25,722 nucleotides of DNA from Patescibacteria group bacterium (GCA_018968865.1 JAGWZP010000008.1:1-25722); one strand, 5' to 3'; shown: positions 7,346-14,817, counted from the stretch's first letter. Translations and numbers: made by a program. The notes: generated from the letters alone by a model not told the origin.

Positions 7346-8443
7346 ATGAAGCTGTTCTCAGGCGACCGCATATTCTTTATGCTCGTGCTCCTGCTTGCGC
7401 TTGCCGGCCTCGCCATCTTCTCTTCGGCGGCGCTTGGCCTCCTCGCCCGCGAAAGCAGTTCGGTTTCGAAAGATATCCTGCTCCAGGCAGGCCTCGGACT
7501 GGGGCTCGGACTCGTGGTGTTTCTTGCGGCACGCGCCGTTCCGCTCGCGCAAATACGGCGCTTCGCACCGTATCTCTACCTCCTCACCCTTATCTTCACC
7601 GCACTCGTGTTCGTGCCCGGAATCGGATTCCATTCCGGCGGCGCCACGCGCTGGATCAATATCGGCTTCACGACCGTCCAGCCGGCGGAATTCTTGAAGA
7701 TAGGATTCGTCCTGGCGCTCGCCTGGTGGCTTTCGCCGCGCGCGCGGCAGCTTGGCGATCCGAGGAAAGGCCTCATTCCTTTCATCATCATGCTCATCGT
7801 GCCTTCCGCGCTTCTTCTGGCCCAGCCGAACACGTCGACGACGCTCCTTCTTCTGGTCACGGGCGGCGTGATGTACTTCGTCGCCGGTGCTCCTCTAAGA
7901 GATTTCGGCATCCTCGCGCTCGGCATCATCGTCGTACTCGGGGCTGTCATCCTCGTGCGGCCGTATGTGCTTGAGCGCATCAAGACCTTCATACATCCTT
8001 CGGAAAATTCTTTGAGCAGCGGGTATCAGATACAGCAGTCATTGATCGCCATCGGGAGCGGCGGCGCCTTCGGCAGAGGATTCGGCCAGAGCGTGGAGAA
8101 ATTCAATTACCTGCCGGAGCCCGACGGCGACTCCGTCTTCGCCGTCTTCGCCGAAGAAACCGGCTTTATCGGGGCGACGCTCCTGCTCCTGCTTTTTATC
8201 GCGCTCGCGGCGCGCGGCATTGTGATAGCGGGGAACTCGCGCGAACTTTTCGGCGGGCTTATCGCGCTCGGCTTTTCCTTCATCATCATCCTCCAGACGT
8301 TCATCAACGTTTGTGCGATGCTCGGCATCATTCCGCTCACCGGCTTGCCTTTGCCGTTCATTTCCCACGGCGGAACCGCGCTCATGGCCGTCCTACTCAT
8401 GTGCGGCTTTATCCTGAACGTCGCGGCCCACCAGAGAGCGTAG
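7346..8443 (+). CDS. ftsW: SEDS-family peptidoglycan glycosyltransferase (FtsW/RodA)
   Basis: SEDS proteins polymerise lipid II into glycan strands, FtsW at the septum and RodA along the wall. The 365-residue protein has about ten transmembrane segments. The large loop contains GATRWINIGFTTVQPAEFLKI, and the later loop has GYQIQQSLIAIGSGGAFGRG and LPEPDGDSVFAVFAEETG, with Asp262 at the position of the essential SEDS aspartate. The QPDxGT motif reads QPNTST (160-165), a departure from the family norm. The C-terminal loop LPLPFISHGGTALM is typical. FtsW is preferred over RodA only because it lies between mraY and murG as in dcw clusters. Its partner class B PBP is not in the window. Confidence 0.88.
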   Translation: MKLFSGDRIFFMLVLLLALAGLAIFSSAALGLLARESSSVSKDILLQAGLGLGLGLVVFLAARAVPLAQIRRFAPYLYLLTLIFTALVFVPGIGFHSGGATRWINIGFTTVQPAEFLKIGFVLALAWWLSPRARQLGDPRKGLIPFIIMLIVPSALLLAQPNTSTTLLLLVTGGVMYFVAGAPLRDFGILALGIIVVLGAVILVRPYVLERIKTFIHPSENSLSSGYQIQQSLIAIGSGGAFGRGFGQSVEKFNYLPEPDGDSVFAVFAEETGFIGATLLLLLFIALAARGIVIAGNSRELFGGLIALGFSFIIILQTFINVCAMLGIIPLTGLPLPFISHGGTALMAVLLMCGFILNVAAHQRA

Positions 8444-8449
8444 GCGCGG

Positions 8450-8455
8450 TATACT
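8450..8455 (+). promoter_or_regulatory. -10-like element of murG
   Basis: TATACT ends 9 nt before the murG ATG within the 21-bp gap after ftsW. It suggests murG-gltX can be transcribed independently of the upstream genes. Confidence 0.55.
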
Positions 8456-8464
8456 ACGGCACAT

Positions 8465-9604
8465 ATGACGATCGCATTCACGGGGGGAGGGAGTGGGGGG
8501 CATTTTTATCCGATTATCGCCATCGCCGAAGCTATACGGGATCTCGTTCGCGAAGAGCACCTCGTGGACCCTACGCTCTACTATCTCGCGCCGGACCCGT
8601 TCGATGAGAAAGCCTTGTTCGAGAACGGCATCGCCTATGTCCACGTCCCGGCGGGGAAGATGCGCCGCTATGCTTCTTTGCAAAATATCACCGACCTGTT
8701 TGTCACTTTCGCGGGGATATTCTCCGCTTTGAATACGCTGTTTCGGCTCTATCCGGATGTCGTGGTGAGCAAGGGCGGCTATGGGAGCGTGCCGACCGTG
8801 CTTGCGGCGCGCCTATTGCGCATTCCTGTCATCATTCACGAATCGGACGCGAAACCCGGCAGGGCGAACCTGCTCGCGGCGAAGTTCGCGGAGAAGATCG
8901 CCATCTCGTTCGAGAGCGCAGCGAAGTATTTCCCTAAAAACGTACAGCACAAGATCGCCCGCACCGGCATTCCCATCCGCAAGGCGCTTGCGCGCATAGA
9001 GGTTGAAGGCGCACAGCAGTATCTCGGGCTTGAGAAAAACATTCCCACCATCCTGATTCTGGGCGGCTCCCAGGGCGCCGTGAAGATAAACGAGGCGGTG
9101 CTGTCCTCGCTTACGGACCTCGTTTCCTTCGCCAACATCATCCACCAGACGGGCCACGCACACTTGAAGACCGTGCAGGGAGTCGCGCAGGTCGTGCTCG
9201 GGAAAGACCCGCACGCGTCCCGCTATCATCCGGTCGATTATCTTTCCGAGATATCGCTCCAGAGGTCGGCGAGCGTCGCCACGCTCGTCGTTACGCGTGC
9301 AGGCGCGAACACTATCGCCGAGATCGGCCTATGGAAAAAGCCGGCCATCATCATTCCGATACCCGAGTCGGTGAGCCACGACCAACGCACCAACGCGTAC
9401 GCGTACGCACGGACGGGAGCCGCCATCGTGCTCGAAGAAGAGAATCTGACTCCTCATTTGCTCGTCTCCGAGATACGGCGCGTCATTCATGATCCGGAAC
9501 TTATGAAGCGCATGGAGAAGAGCGCTGCCGGATTTACCGACCCGGATGCGGCGCGCATCATCGGCCGCCAGGCGCTCGCTATCGCGCTCTCTCACGAATC
9601 ATGA
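8465..9604 (+). CDS. murG: UDP-GlcNAc:lipid I N-acetylglucosaminyltransferase (MurG)
   Basis: MurG adds GlcNAc to lipid I to make lipid II on the cytoplasmic face of the membrane. The 379-residue GT-B protein has the N-terminal glycine loop GGGSGGH at residues 7-13. It also has VVVSKGGYGSVPTVLAA and VIIHESDAKPGRAN, the linker-side loop LILGGSQGAVKINE, and the UDP-GlcNAc-binding RAGANTIAEIG...IPIPESVSHDQRTNA. All expected signature blocks are present and the length is slightly above E. coli MurG (355). Its stop overlaps the gltX start by four bases (ATGA), implying coupling. murD and murC, which normally flank murG, are absent here. Confidence 0.94.
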   Translation: MTIAFTGGGSGGHFYPIIAIAEAIRDLVREEHLVDPTLYYLAPDPFDEKALFENGIAYVHVPAGKMRRYASLQNITDLFVTFAGIFSALNTLFRLYPDVVVSKGGYGSVPTVLAARLLRIPVIIHESDAKPGRANLLAAKFAEKIAISFESAAKYFPKNVQHKIARTGIPIRKALARIEVEGAQQYLGLEKNIPTILILGGSQGAVKINEAVLSSLTDLVSFANIIHQTGHAHLKTVQGVAQVVLGKDPHASRYHPVDYLSEISLQRSASVATLVVTRAGANTIAEIGLWKKPAIIIPIPESVSHDQRTNAYAYARTGAAIVLEEENLTPHLLVSEIRRVIHDPELMKRMEKSAAGFTDPDAARIIGRQALAIALSHES

Positions 9605-10929
9605 GCTCCGTCGTTACGCGCTTCGCTCCCTCGCCGACCGGCCTTTTGCACGCCGGCAATTATCGCACTGCGGTATTCGCGTATCTCTTCGCGAAGCATT
9701 CCGGCGGGAAATTCATCGTGCGCATCGAGGATACCGACGTTGCACGTTCCAAGCCGGAATACGAGGCGAACATTTTTGACGCGCTTGACTGGCTCCAGCT
9801 TCCTGCTGACGAAACCTACCGGCAGAGCGAACACCGGCCGCGCCACCGCGAACTCCTGGAGAAGCTGATCGCCGGCAACACGGCCTATGTGTCGAAGGAA
9901 ACGCCGCAGGCTCCGGGCGATCGGGAAGAAGTCATCCGTTTCAGGAATCCGGGCGGCACCGTCACCTTTACCGACGTCATCCGCGGTTCGATTACGACCG
10001 ATGTCACCGACCTCGGCGATTTCATCATTGCCCGTTCACTCGACGAACCCGTCTTCCATTTCGCGGTCGTGGTTGACGATGCGGACGAGGGCGTGACCCA
10101 CGTCATCCGCGGCGGCGACCACATTTCGAATACCGCGCGCCAAATGCTTATCGGTCGCGCACTCGGTTTTGCCGAACCGCTGTACGCGCACCTGCCGCTC
10201 ATCTTTGACAACAATCACAAGAAGCTCTCCAAACGCACCGGTGCGAAAGCGCTGACCGACTACCGCGACCAGGGCTTCCTGCCCGAAGCGCTCCTCAACT
10301 ATCTCGCATTCCTCGGCTGGAATCCCGGCGACAACTGCGAATATCTTTCGCGCGGCGAACTTGTTGCGGCGTTCGACCTTGCGCGCGTGCAGAAGGGAAG
10401 CGCGGTCTTTGACGAAGTGAAGTTGCTTTCGGTGAATCAGCATTGGATGCGCGCACTTTCAGACGACGACTTCCTGTCTCACTTGGCGACCGAGTCTGAT
10501 AGCGAAAAGCTCCGAAAGATCGTGCCGCTCCTGAAGGAACGCTCCCGGACTTTTGTCGAAGCGCGAGAGCTACTTGCGGGCGAGCTTTCCTGCCTCTTTA
10601 CGGAGCCCTCTCTCGACCTCCGCCAGCTTGCCGCAAAAGAGCTTCCAGAGCGCCCAGGAATGACCAAAACCGCCCTCAAAAGCCTTTTGGAGCCCCTCCA
10701 AGCCCTTTCCGAGGGAGTTTCCGAGGAAGCGGCCAAAGAGGCGATTATGCCGCTTGCCGATGCCGAGGAGGCAAAAGCCAAAGGGGGCAGGGGAGCGGTG
10801 CTCTGGCCCTTACGCTACGCGCTCTCGGGGCAAGAACGTTCTCCGAATCCTTTTACGCTCATTGCCATCTTGGGAAAGGCGGCATCCGCTTCGCGCGTCG
10901 AGAAAGCTATTGCTATACTCGAAGGATGA
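9601..10929 (+). CDS. gltX: Glutamyl-tRNA synthetase, compact form without the zinc-binding arm
   Basis: Class I synthetase charging tRNA-Glu (and possibly tRNA-Gln). The 442 residues start TRFAPSPTGLLHAGNYRTA, with HAGN at 17-20. IEDTD, VIRGGDHISNT and the KLSKR loop at 208-212 follow. The GFLPEALLNYLAFLGW segment and the C-terminal helical anticodon domain are present. Between AYVSKE (about 95-100) and EVIRFRNP (about 110-117) the protein is roughly 35 residues shorter than typical GluRS, and the cysteine cluster of that region is missing. It overlaps murG by ATGA and the M23 gene by ATGA, so it is embedded in an envelope operon. GlnRS is excluded by the bacterial GluRS-type VIRGGDH block. 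Confidence 0.94.
   Translation: MSSVVTRFAPSPTGLLHAGNYRTAVFAYLFAKHSGGKFIVRIEDTDVARSKPEYEANIFDALDWLQLPADETYRQSEHRPRHRELLEKLIAGNTAYVSKETPQAPGDREEVIRFRNPGGTVTFTDVIRGSITTDVTDLGDFIIARSLDEPVFHFAVVVDDADEGVTHVIRGGDHISNTARQMLIGRALGFAEPLYAHLPLIFDNNHKKLSKRTGAKALTDYRDQGFLPEALLNYLAFLGWNPGDNCEYLSRGELVAAFDLARVQKGSAVFDEVKLLSVNQHWMRALSDDDFLSHLATESDSEKLRKIVPLLKERSRTFVEARELLAGELSCLFTEPSLDLRQLAAKELPERPGMTKTALKSLLEPLQALSEGVSEEAAKEAIMPLADAEEAKAKGGRGAVLWPLRYALSGQERSPNPFTLIAILGKAASASRVEKAIAILEG
10914..10919 (+). promoter_or_regulatory. -10-like element of the M23 peptidase gene, inside gltX
   Basis: TATACT lies in the last codons of gltX and ends 6 nt before the ATG at 10926. A promoter inside the 3' end of the upstream gene would let the hydrolase be expressed separately from gltX. 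Confidence 0.5.
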
Positions 10930-12263
10930 CTCGCTTCGGGCCTCCGCTTCTCTGTCTCGTCTTCTGCAGCGTCATCCTCGGGATTCCCGGGATCGCATTT
11001 GCCGATGCCGCATCAGACATTCAGGCGCAGATAGACGCGAATAACAGCCAAATCGCCGCGCTGGAAGCGGATATCGCCGCGTACCAGAAACAGCTCGACG
11101 CTATCGGCGAGAAGAAGAATACGCTCCAGTCGACCATCAGCTCGCTCACCCTCTCCCAAAAACAGCTTGCATCGCAGATAGAAGTCACCAAGAGCAAGAT
11201 CGCTTCGGCCAATCTGCAGATACAGGAGCTCACGCTCTCCATCGGCGACAAGGAAACGAGCATCGCCGCGGACCAGGCCGCGGTGGCCAAAGCGCTTCGG
11301 GGCATCGCCGAACGCGAACAGGCGTCGCTCGTCACCCAGCTTATTTCCACGGACACGCTCGGCGACGCGTGGCAAACGATCGACCAGGCGGTGCAGTTCA
11401 ATCAGGCGCTCTCCGGCGATATCGACAATTTGCGCACCGTTCGCGCCGATTTGGCGGCGAACCGCGATGCCGTAACCGCGAAGAAGGCACAGCTACTCTC
11501 GCTCCAGAAAGAGCTAACGATCCAAAAACGCTCCGTTGACGCGAGTAAAGCGGCGCAACAGCAGCTGCTCTCCGAAACGAAAAATCAGGAATCGAATTAC
11601 CAGAGACTCATCGCGCAGAAGCAGGCCGCAGAAAAAGCGTTCGAACAGGAGCTCGTCAATCTGCAGGGCCAGTTGAATCTCATCGTGCATCCGAACCTCC
11701 TGCCGAAGGTCGGTTCGGGTGTGCTCTCGTGGCCGTTCAGCGATGCGTTCATGTTCAATTGCGCTCAGCGCAGAAACGTGTTCGGCAATCTTTTCTGCAT
11801 TACGCAGTACTTCGGCAATACGCCGTTCTCGACCGCGAATCCACAGATCTACAACGGCCATGGCCATAATGCCATCGATATCGCCGCGCCGATCGGCACG
11901 CCGGTCTACGCGGCGCTCGGCGGAGTGGTGCTCGATACGGGGAACACCGACCTCGTGCGCGGGTGCTACTCCTTCGGCAAGTGGATCATGGTCGTCCACG
12001 GCAACGGGTTGAGCACGCTGTACGCGCACCTCTCCGAAATAGACGTCACGAAAGGGCAGCAGGTGGATGCACGGCAACTCTTGGGCCTCTCCGGCATGAC
12101 CGGCTACGCGACCGGGCCGCATATCCACTTCGGCGTGTACGCAACGGAAGGAACCCAGATCATGACCCTGAGGCAATTCCGGGGCGCAACCATCGGTTGT
12201 GCGAATGCGACGATGCCGGTCGCAACGCTCTCTGCGTACCTCAACCCGCTGTCGTATCTCTAA
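10926..12263 (+). CDS. Coiled-coil M23-family peptidase (EnvC/LytM-like murein hydrolase or activator)
   Basis: A 445-residue exported protein. Residues 1-26 form a signal peptide ending around AFADA. Residues about 30-250 are a heptad-rich coiled coil, and residues about 300-410 are an M23 (LytM) domain. The zinc and catalytic set is complete: HNAID with His314 and Asp318, YAHLS with His368, and GPHIHFGV with His399 and His401. An intact metal site suggests real endopeptidase activity rather than only an EnvC-type activator role. It probably cuts peptide crosslinks during division, fitting its place after ftsW and murG. It overlaps gltX by four bases and is followed by a hairpin at 12272-12294. 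Four cysteines in the M23 part could form disulfides. Confidence 0.92.
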   Translation: MTRFGPPLLCLVFCSVILGIPGIAFADAASDIQAQIDANNSQIAALEADIAAYQKQLDAIGEKKNTLQSTISSLTLSQKQLASQIEVTKSKIASANLQIQELTLSIGDKETSIAADQAAVAKALRGIAEREQASLVTQLISTDTLGDAWQTIDQAVQFNQALSGDIDNLRTVRADLAANRDAVTAKKAQLLSLQKELTIQKRSVDASKAAQQQLLSETKNQESNYQRLIAQKQAAEKAFEQELVNLQGQLNLIVHPNLLPKVGSGVLSWPFSDAFMFNCAQRRNVFGNLFCITQYFGNTPFSTANPQIYNGHGHNAIDIAAPIGTPVYAALGGVVLDTGNTDLVRGCYSFGKWIMVVHGNGLSTLYAHLSEIDVTKGQQVDARQLLGLSGMTGYATGPHIHFGVYATEGTQIMTLRQFRGATIGCANATMPVATLSAYLNPLSYL

Positions 12264-12271
12264 TAAATAAA

Positions 12272-12294
12272 AGGCCGCCCACGCGGGCGGTCCT
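12272..12294 (-). terminator. Rho-independent terminator for the (-) strand hypothetical, possibly bidirectional
   Basis: AGGCCGCCC pairs with GGGCGGTCCT across an ACGC loop, with one bulged T. Read on the minus strand, the hairpin is followed by TTTTATTTATTA, a proper T-rich tail, 25 nt after the stop of the gene ending at 12320. On the plus strand the tail is poor, so termination of the M23 gene is less certain. Confidence 0.75.
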
Positions 12295-12319
12295 TAAGTT
12301 GAGATGGGCGAGAGGCGCT

Positions 12320-12739
12320 TCATGCGGGCGCCGATCGCATCGCAACGGAGAACGGCCAGAGTCTTCGTTTTCGTCTCCCGCCCTGCTTCATCAGCCTGAA
12401 ATCAAAAAGCTCCACGGTGGCCGAATTGAATTCCAGTTTTACGATCATTTTCTGCCGTGACTCGGGAAGTTTTGAATGTGGGCGGATTTGTAGGTAACCG
12501 TTTTTGTAGAATACCGGCAGAAGCTTCTTACACCAGTACTCCGAATGGCCCATTTCTATTGCGTCTCGGAGCGAGACCCACTTCAGTAGCGGCAGACCGA
12601 ACATTAGTTTATCGGCATTGCGCTGGGCACCATTGATGAACAACAAGAGCGCCAGCACGAGAAACAGGATAAAAACGATGACGAGAATTGTAATGATGAA
12701 TGCGAACTGCAATGTTGCATAAATCAGTATGTCCAGCAT
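12320..12739 (-). CDS. Hypothetical single-pass membrane protein
   Basis: A 139-residue protein that I do not recognise. Residues about 6-36 are a long uninterrupted hydrophobic stretch, long enough for one extended or two tightly packed helices. A soluble domain follows (LPLLKWVSLRDAIEMGHSEYWCKKLLPVFYKNGYLQIRPHSKL...). It ends in a basic tail (KQGGRRKRRLWPF). The gene has its own terminator at 12272-12294, a -10-like TATCAT at 12756-12751 and a G-run just before the ATG, which supports it being real. It lies 56 nt after the glycosylase gene on the same strand. Confidence 0.7.
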   Translation of the reverse strand: MLDILIYATLQFAFIITILVIVFILFLVLALLLFINGAQRNADKLMFGLPLLKWVSLRDAIEMGHSEYWCKKLLPVFYKNGYLQIRPHSKLPESRQKMIVKLEFNSATVELFDFRLMKQGGRRKRRLWPFSVAMRSAPA

Positions 12740-12750
12740 TTCGACCCCCC

Positions 12751-12756
12751 ATGATA
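12751..12756 (-). promoter_or_regulatory. -10-like element of the 12739 membrane gene
   Basis: On the minus strand TATCAT ends 11 nt before the ATG. Six G residues sit between it and the start and could act as a weak Shine-Dalgarno; a second candidate, TATAAG, lies at 12783-12778. Confidence 0.35.
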
Positions 12757-12795
12757 TGTGAAAGAACTTGAATGCTACTTATACCACAGAACACG

Positions 12796-13422
12796 TCATT
12801 CGCCAGCCTTATCTCGCGTGCGCCACAGAAGCAGGCTCGCGTAGGTGCGGTGGGGCGACCATTTTTCCGCAATGGCCAAAAGGGAAGAGCGGGGCGCATT
12901 TTTCGGCAAACCATAGATAGCTTCCATCGCGCGGATAAGACCAAGGTCGCCCGGCGAGAAGACGTCGGGGCGGCCGAGCGCGAACATCAGGAACATGTCG
13001 GCCGACCACGGGCCGAGTCCCCATATGCGCATAAGTTTTTCGGCGGCCTCTTCTTCTGGGACTTTTTTTAATGCAAGCAAATCCAATGCGCCGCCCTGCA
13101 CCGCGGTCGCAATCGCTTTGAGCGTTTTGATTTTCGCGCCCGAGAGGCCGGCCGCGCGGAGAACCTTGGGCCGGAGCTTCAGTATCGCTTCGGGCGTCAG
13201 GCGCCCTTTGCAGGCCTTCTTCACGCGCGAGAAGATAGCGTCGGCTGCGGCGAGCCCCAGCTGCTGCGAAACGACCGTTGAGACAAGCGATGCAAATAAC
13301 CGTGCGCGTGAATTTTTTGCAGAAAGCCGCTCCGGCAGGGCAGGGTGGTATGCCCGCGTGGCTCTATGGAAGTGCGGATCAACGCGTTTGAAATGCATGA
13401 GCGCATCTGCCTTTCTCGTCAT
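12796..13422 (-). CDS. DNA-3-methyladenine glycosylase II-like (AlkA/HhH-GPD family)
   Basis: Base-excision repair glycosylase that removes alkylated bases. The 208-residue protein has the family core LFASLVSTVVSQQLGLAAADAIFSRV at about 42-67. A helix-hairpin-helix follows in RIWGLGPWSADMFLMFALGRPDVFSPGD (132-159), with Asp159 as the catalytic aspartate. It lacks the N-terminal beta domain of E. coli AlkA, so it resembles the short Mag/AlkA forms. No C-terminal FeS cysteine cluster is seen, which argues against Nth or MutY. It is transcribed away from the small membrane gene at 13470, with facing promoters in the 47-bp gap. Confidence 0.9.
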   Translation of the reverse strand: MTRKADALMHFKRVDPHFHRATRAYHPALPERLSAKNSRARLFASLVSTVVSQQLGLAAADAIFSRVKKACKGRLTPEAILKLRPKVLRAAGLSGAKIKTLKAIATAVQGGALDLLALKKVPEEEAAEKLMRIWGLGPWSADMFLMFALGRPDVFSPGDLGLIRAMEAIYGLPKNAPRSSLLAIAEKWSPHRTYASLLLWRTRDKAGE

Positions 13423-13428
13423 GCCGAG

Positions 13429-13434
13429 ATTCTA
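13429..13434 (-). promoter_or_regulatory. -10-like element of the AlkA-like gene
   Basis: Minus-strand TAGAAT ends 6 nt before the ATG at 13422. It is 20 bp from the facing -10 at 13455-13460. Confidence 0.5.
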
Positions 13435-13454
13435 GCATTGACATATTCTTGTTG

Positions 13455-13460
13455 TATAAT
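13455..13460 (+). promoter_or_regulatory. Consensus -10 (TATAAT) of the 13470 gene
   Basis: A perfect TATAAT ends 9 nt before ATG 13470. An upstream TTGACA (13438-13443) is only 11 bp away, too close for a standard -35. The -10 position shows that the upstream in-frame TTG at 13449 is not the start. Confidence 0.6.
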
Positions 13461-13469
13461 GCACCTACC

Positions 13470-13679
13470 ATGCTTAGGACCATTTTCTGGGCTCTCGTCC
13501 TCATCCTCGCGCTTTCATTCTTCGGCATTTCCATTCAAGCCATTGTCAACTCTCCCGCCGGCCAGGAGAACTTTACGTATGTGTTCGGTGTTCTCTCTCA
13601 TCTGTGGCAGCTGATTATGCATATAGCCGCGAAGGTCTGGCAGTGGTCTACCTTCTGGGTCCGGCCGCCCGGAGCGTAA
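13470..13679 (+). CDS. Small membrane protein, unknown function
   Basis: A 69-residue protein with an N-terminal transmembrane helix at about 4-27 (TIFWALVLILALSFFGISIQAIV) and a Trp-rich amphipathic C-terminal half (LWQLIMHIAAKVWQWSTFWV). It has a consensus -10 with the start spacing seen elsewhere in the window, which makes a real gene likely. No family is recognised. The hairpin element at 13688-13837 begins 8 nt after its stop. Confidence 0.65.
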   Translation: MLRTIFWALVLILALSFFGISIQAIVNSPAGQENFTYVFGVLSHLWQLIMHIAAKVWQWSTFWVRPPGA

Positions 13680-13687
13680 GGGGAGGC

Positions 13688-13837
13688 GGAAGACTATAGT
13701 GCGCACAATATATCTTTTGCGAACATGCCTCGTGCATGTACGCAAAAGATAGTCGCGATTGTGCGTACGCCCTGCCCCGTAGGCGTACGCACAATCGCTT
13801 TGCGAACATGCCCAGCGCATGTACGCATTCGTCTTCC
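13688..13837. repeat. Fold-back element: three hairpins closed by a 7-bp stem
   Basis: GGAAGAC (13688-13694) pairs with GTCTTCC (13831-13837). Inside are three hairpins. Hairpin 1, 13711-13751, has 11 bp, an A-A mismatch and 6 bp, with loop CTCGT. Hairpin 2, 13755-13798, has a perfect 17-bp stem with loop 13772-13781. Hairpin 3, 13801-13827, has 4 bp, an A-A mismatch and 6 bp, with loop CCAGC. Hairpins 1 and 3 are related copies sharing TGCGAACATGCC and GCATGTACGCA. The element fills the gap between the + gene ending at 13679 and the - ORF ending at 13838. A TATAGT at 13695-13700 could start a transcript into it. It could be a structured RNA, a REP-like repeat or a complex bidirectional terminator. 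Confidence 0.85.
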
Positions 13838-14038
13838 CTACTTCTTTAGCGCGATAATGATGACTTGGCACAAACTGATGAGCGTGCTCATGAACCCCGT
13901 CCAAAATGCGTATATCTGAAGCCGGCTGATGAAATGTTGCTTTCGTCTCATAGTGGAAATCGTACCATACCCTTTCCTGCTCTTTTTGTTGCGCAGCGCA
14001 ATGTCAAGGAGTTGTTTTTGGCTGTAATCGAGCGTCAT
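13838..14038 (-). CDS. Small membrane protein coupled to the LOG gene
   Basis: A 66-residue ORF whose ATG comes 2 nt after the TGA of the LOG-family gene, a spacing that suggests translational coupling. The N-terminal half is polar and basic (YSQKQLLDIALRNKKSRKGYG). Residues about 42-63 form a probable transmembrane helix (IYAFWTGFMSTLISLCQVIIIAL) ending in KK, which suggests the N-terminus faces the cytoplasm or the protein is tail-anchored. No family is recognised. Support comes only from position and composition. Confidence 0.5.
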   Translation of the reverse strand: MTLDYSQKQLLDIALRNKKSRKGYGTISTMRRKQHFISRLQIYAFWTGFMSTLISLCQVIIIALKK

Positions 14039-14040
14039 AG

Positions 14041-14799
14041 TCAGCAGGTAACATTCGCAATGATGTAGTCATACGCCTCATCAACCGTATCAACGAGGGT
14101 ATAGAGCGCCATATCATCCTTGTCGATGGCATGGTGCTCCTCATAAATGGTTGTTTCAATAAAGTCGAGCAGGAGTTGCCAATACTCTTTCCCGAAAAGG
14201 ACGATGGGTATCTTGCGGATCTTCTTGGTCTGCACAAGCGTGACGATCTCGAAGAATTCGTCAAGTGTGCCGAAGCCGCCCGGAAAGTACACATACACCT
14301 CGGAGGCGTACGTGAGCATCACTTTCCGGACAAAGAAATGGTCGAAACCGAATTTCTCGGTGAGATACGGATTGTAGTTCTGCAGTTCCGGCAAATTGAT
14401 ATTCAGCCCGACCGAAGCGCCTCCGACCTCGTACGCGCCTTTGTTCGCGGCCTGCATGATGCCGGAGCTTCCGCCGGTGACGATGGCAAATCCTTTTTTT
14501 GCGAGCCGGCTCGCCAGTTCTTCGGCGCGCTGGTATGACTCGTCGCCGAGCGAAGCGCGCGCGCTGCCAAAAAAGGACACCGCGAGGCCGTAGCGGCGGA
14601 TGATGTCGAATCCTTCGATGAACTCCGACATGATCTTGAACACGCGCCACGATTCTATCTTCTTCGGCTTGCAGACCAGGACTGGGCGCTCTTTCGGCAT
14701 CGTGCGCCCTCCCTCATGGACAATCTGCGCAAGCCGCTCGGTCGCCTCGTGCAGAGCCGGTTGATGAGGCGACGTATCGCGCGTCAGATCTTCATTCAT
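14041..14799 (-). CDS. LOG-family nucleotide 5'-monophosphate nucleosidase (TIGR00730-like)
   Basis: LOG-type proteins hydrolyse nucleoside 5'-monophosphates to base and ribose phosphate; plant and some bacterial members release cytokinins. The 252-residue protein has a Rossmann-type core: VSFFGSARA (75-82), IVTGGSSGIMQAANKGAYEVGG (106-127), the catalytic Arg-Lys in FFVRKVML (R158, K159), and PGGFGTLDE at 173-181 with the active-site Glu after the GT. Residues 1-50 are an extra polar extension compared with the shortest LOG proteins. A -10-like TACAAT lies upstream. The natural substrate cannot be read from sequence; a lysine decarboxylase label, sometimes used for this family, would be wrong. 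Confidence 0.88.
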   Translation of the reverse strand: MNEDLTRDTSPHQPALHEATERLAQIVHEGGRTMPKERPVLVCKPKKIESWRVFKIMSEFIEGFDIIRRYGLAVSFFGSARASLGDESYQRAEELASRLAKKGFAIVTGGSSGIMQAANKGAYEVGGASVGLNINLPELQNYNPYLTEKFGFDHFFVRKVMLTYASEVYVYFPGGFGTLDEFFEIVTLVQTKKIRKIPIVLFGKEYWQLLLDFIETTIYEEHHAIDKDDMALYTLVDTVDEAYDYIIANVTC

Positions 14800-14806
14800 T
14801 CCCCAA

Positions 14807-14812
14807 ATTGTA
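14807..14812 (-). promoter_or_regulatory. -10-like element of the LOG gene
   Basis: Minus-strand TACAAT ends 7 nt before ATG 14799. GGGGA directly abuts the start, too close for a normal Shine-Dalgarno. Confidence 0.5.
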
Positions 14813-14817
14813 GCAGA

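Noticed and set aside
12609..12944. 111-residue minus-strand frame between the membrane hypothetical and the glycosylase
   Set aside because: It overlaps both better-supported genes and crosses their promoter gap.
13438..13443. TTGACA as a -35 box for the 13470 gene
   Set aside because: Only 11 bp from TATAAT, well below the 16-18 bp needed.
13725..13919. 64-residue plus-strand frame in the three-hairpin element
   Set aside because: It is built from the hairpin arms and runs antisense into the 66-aa ORF; no promoter or ribosome site.
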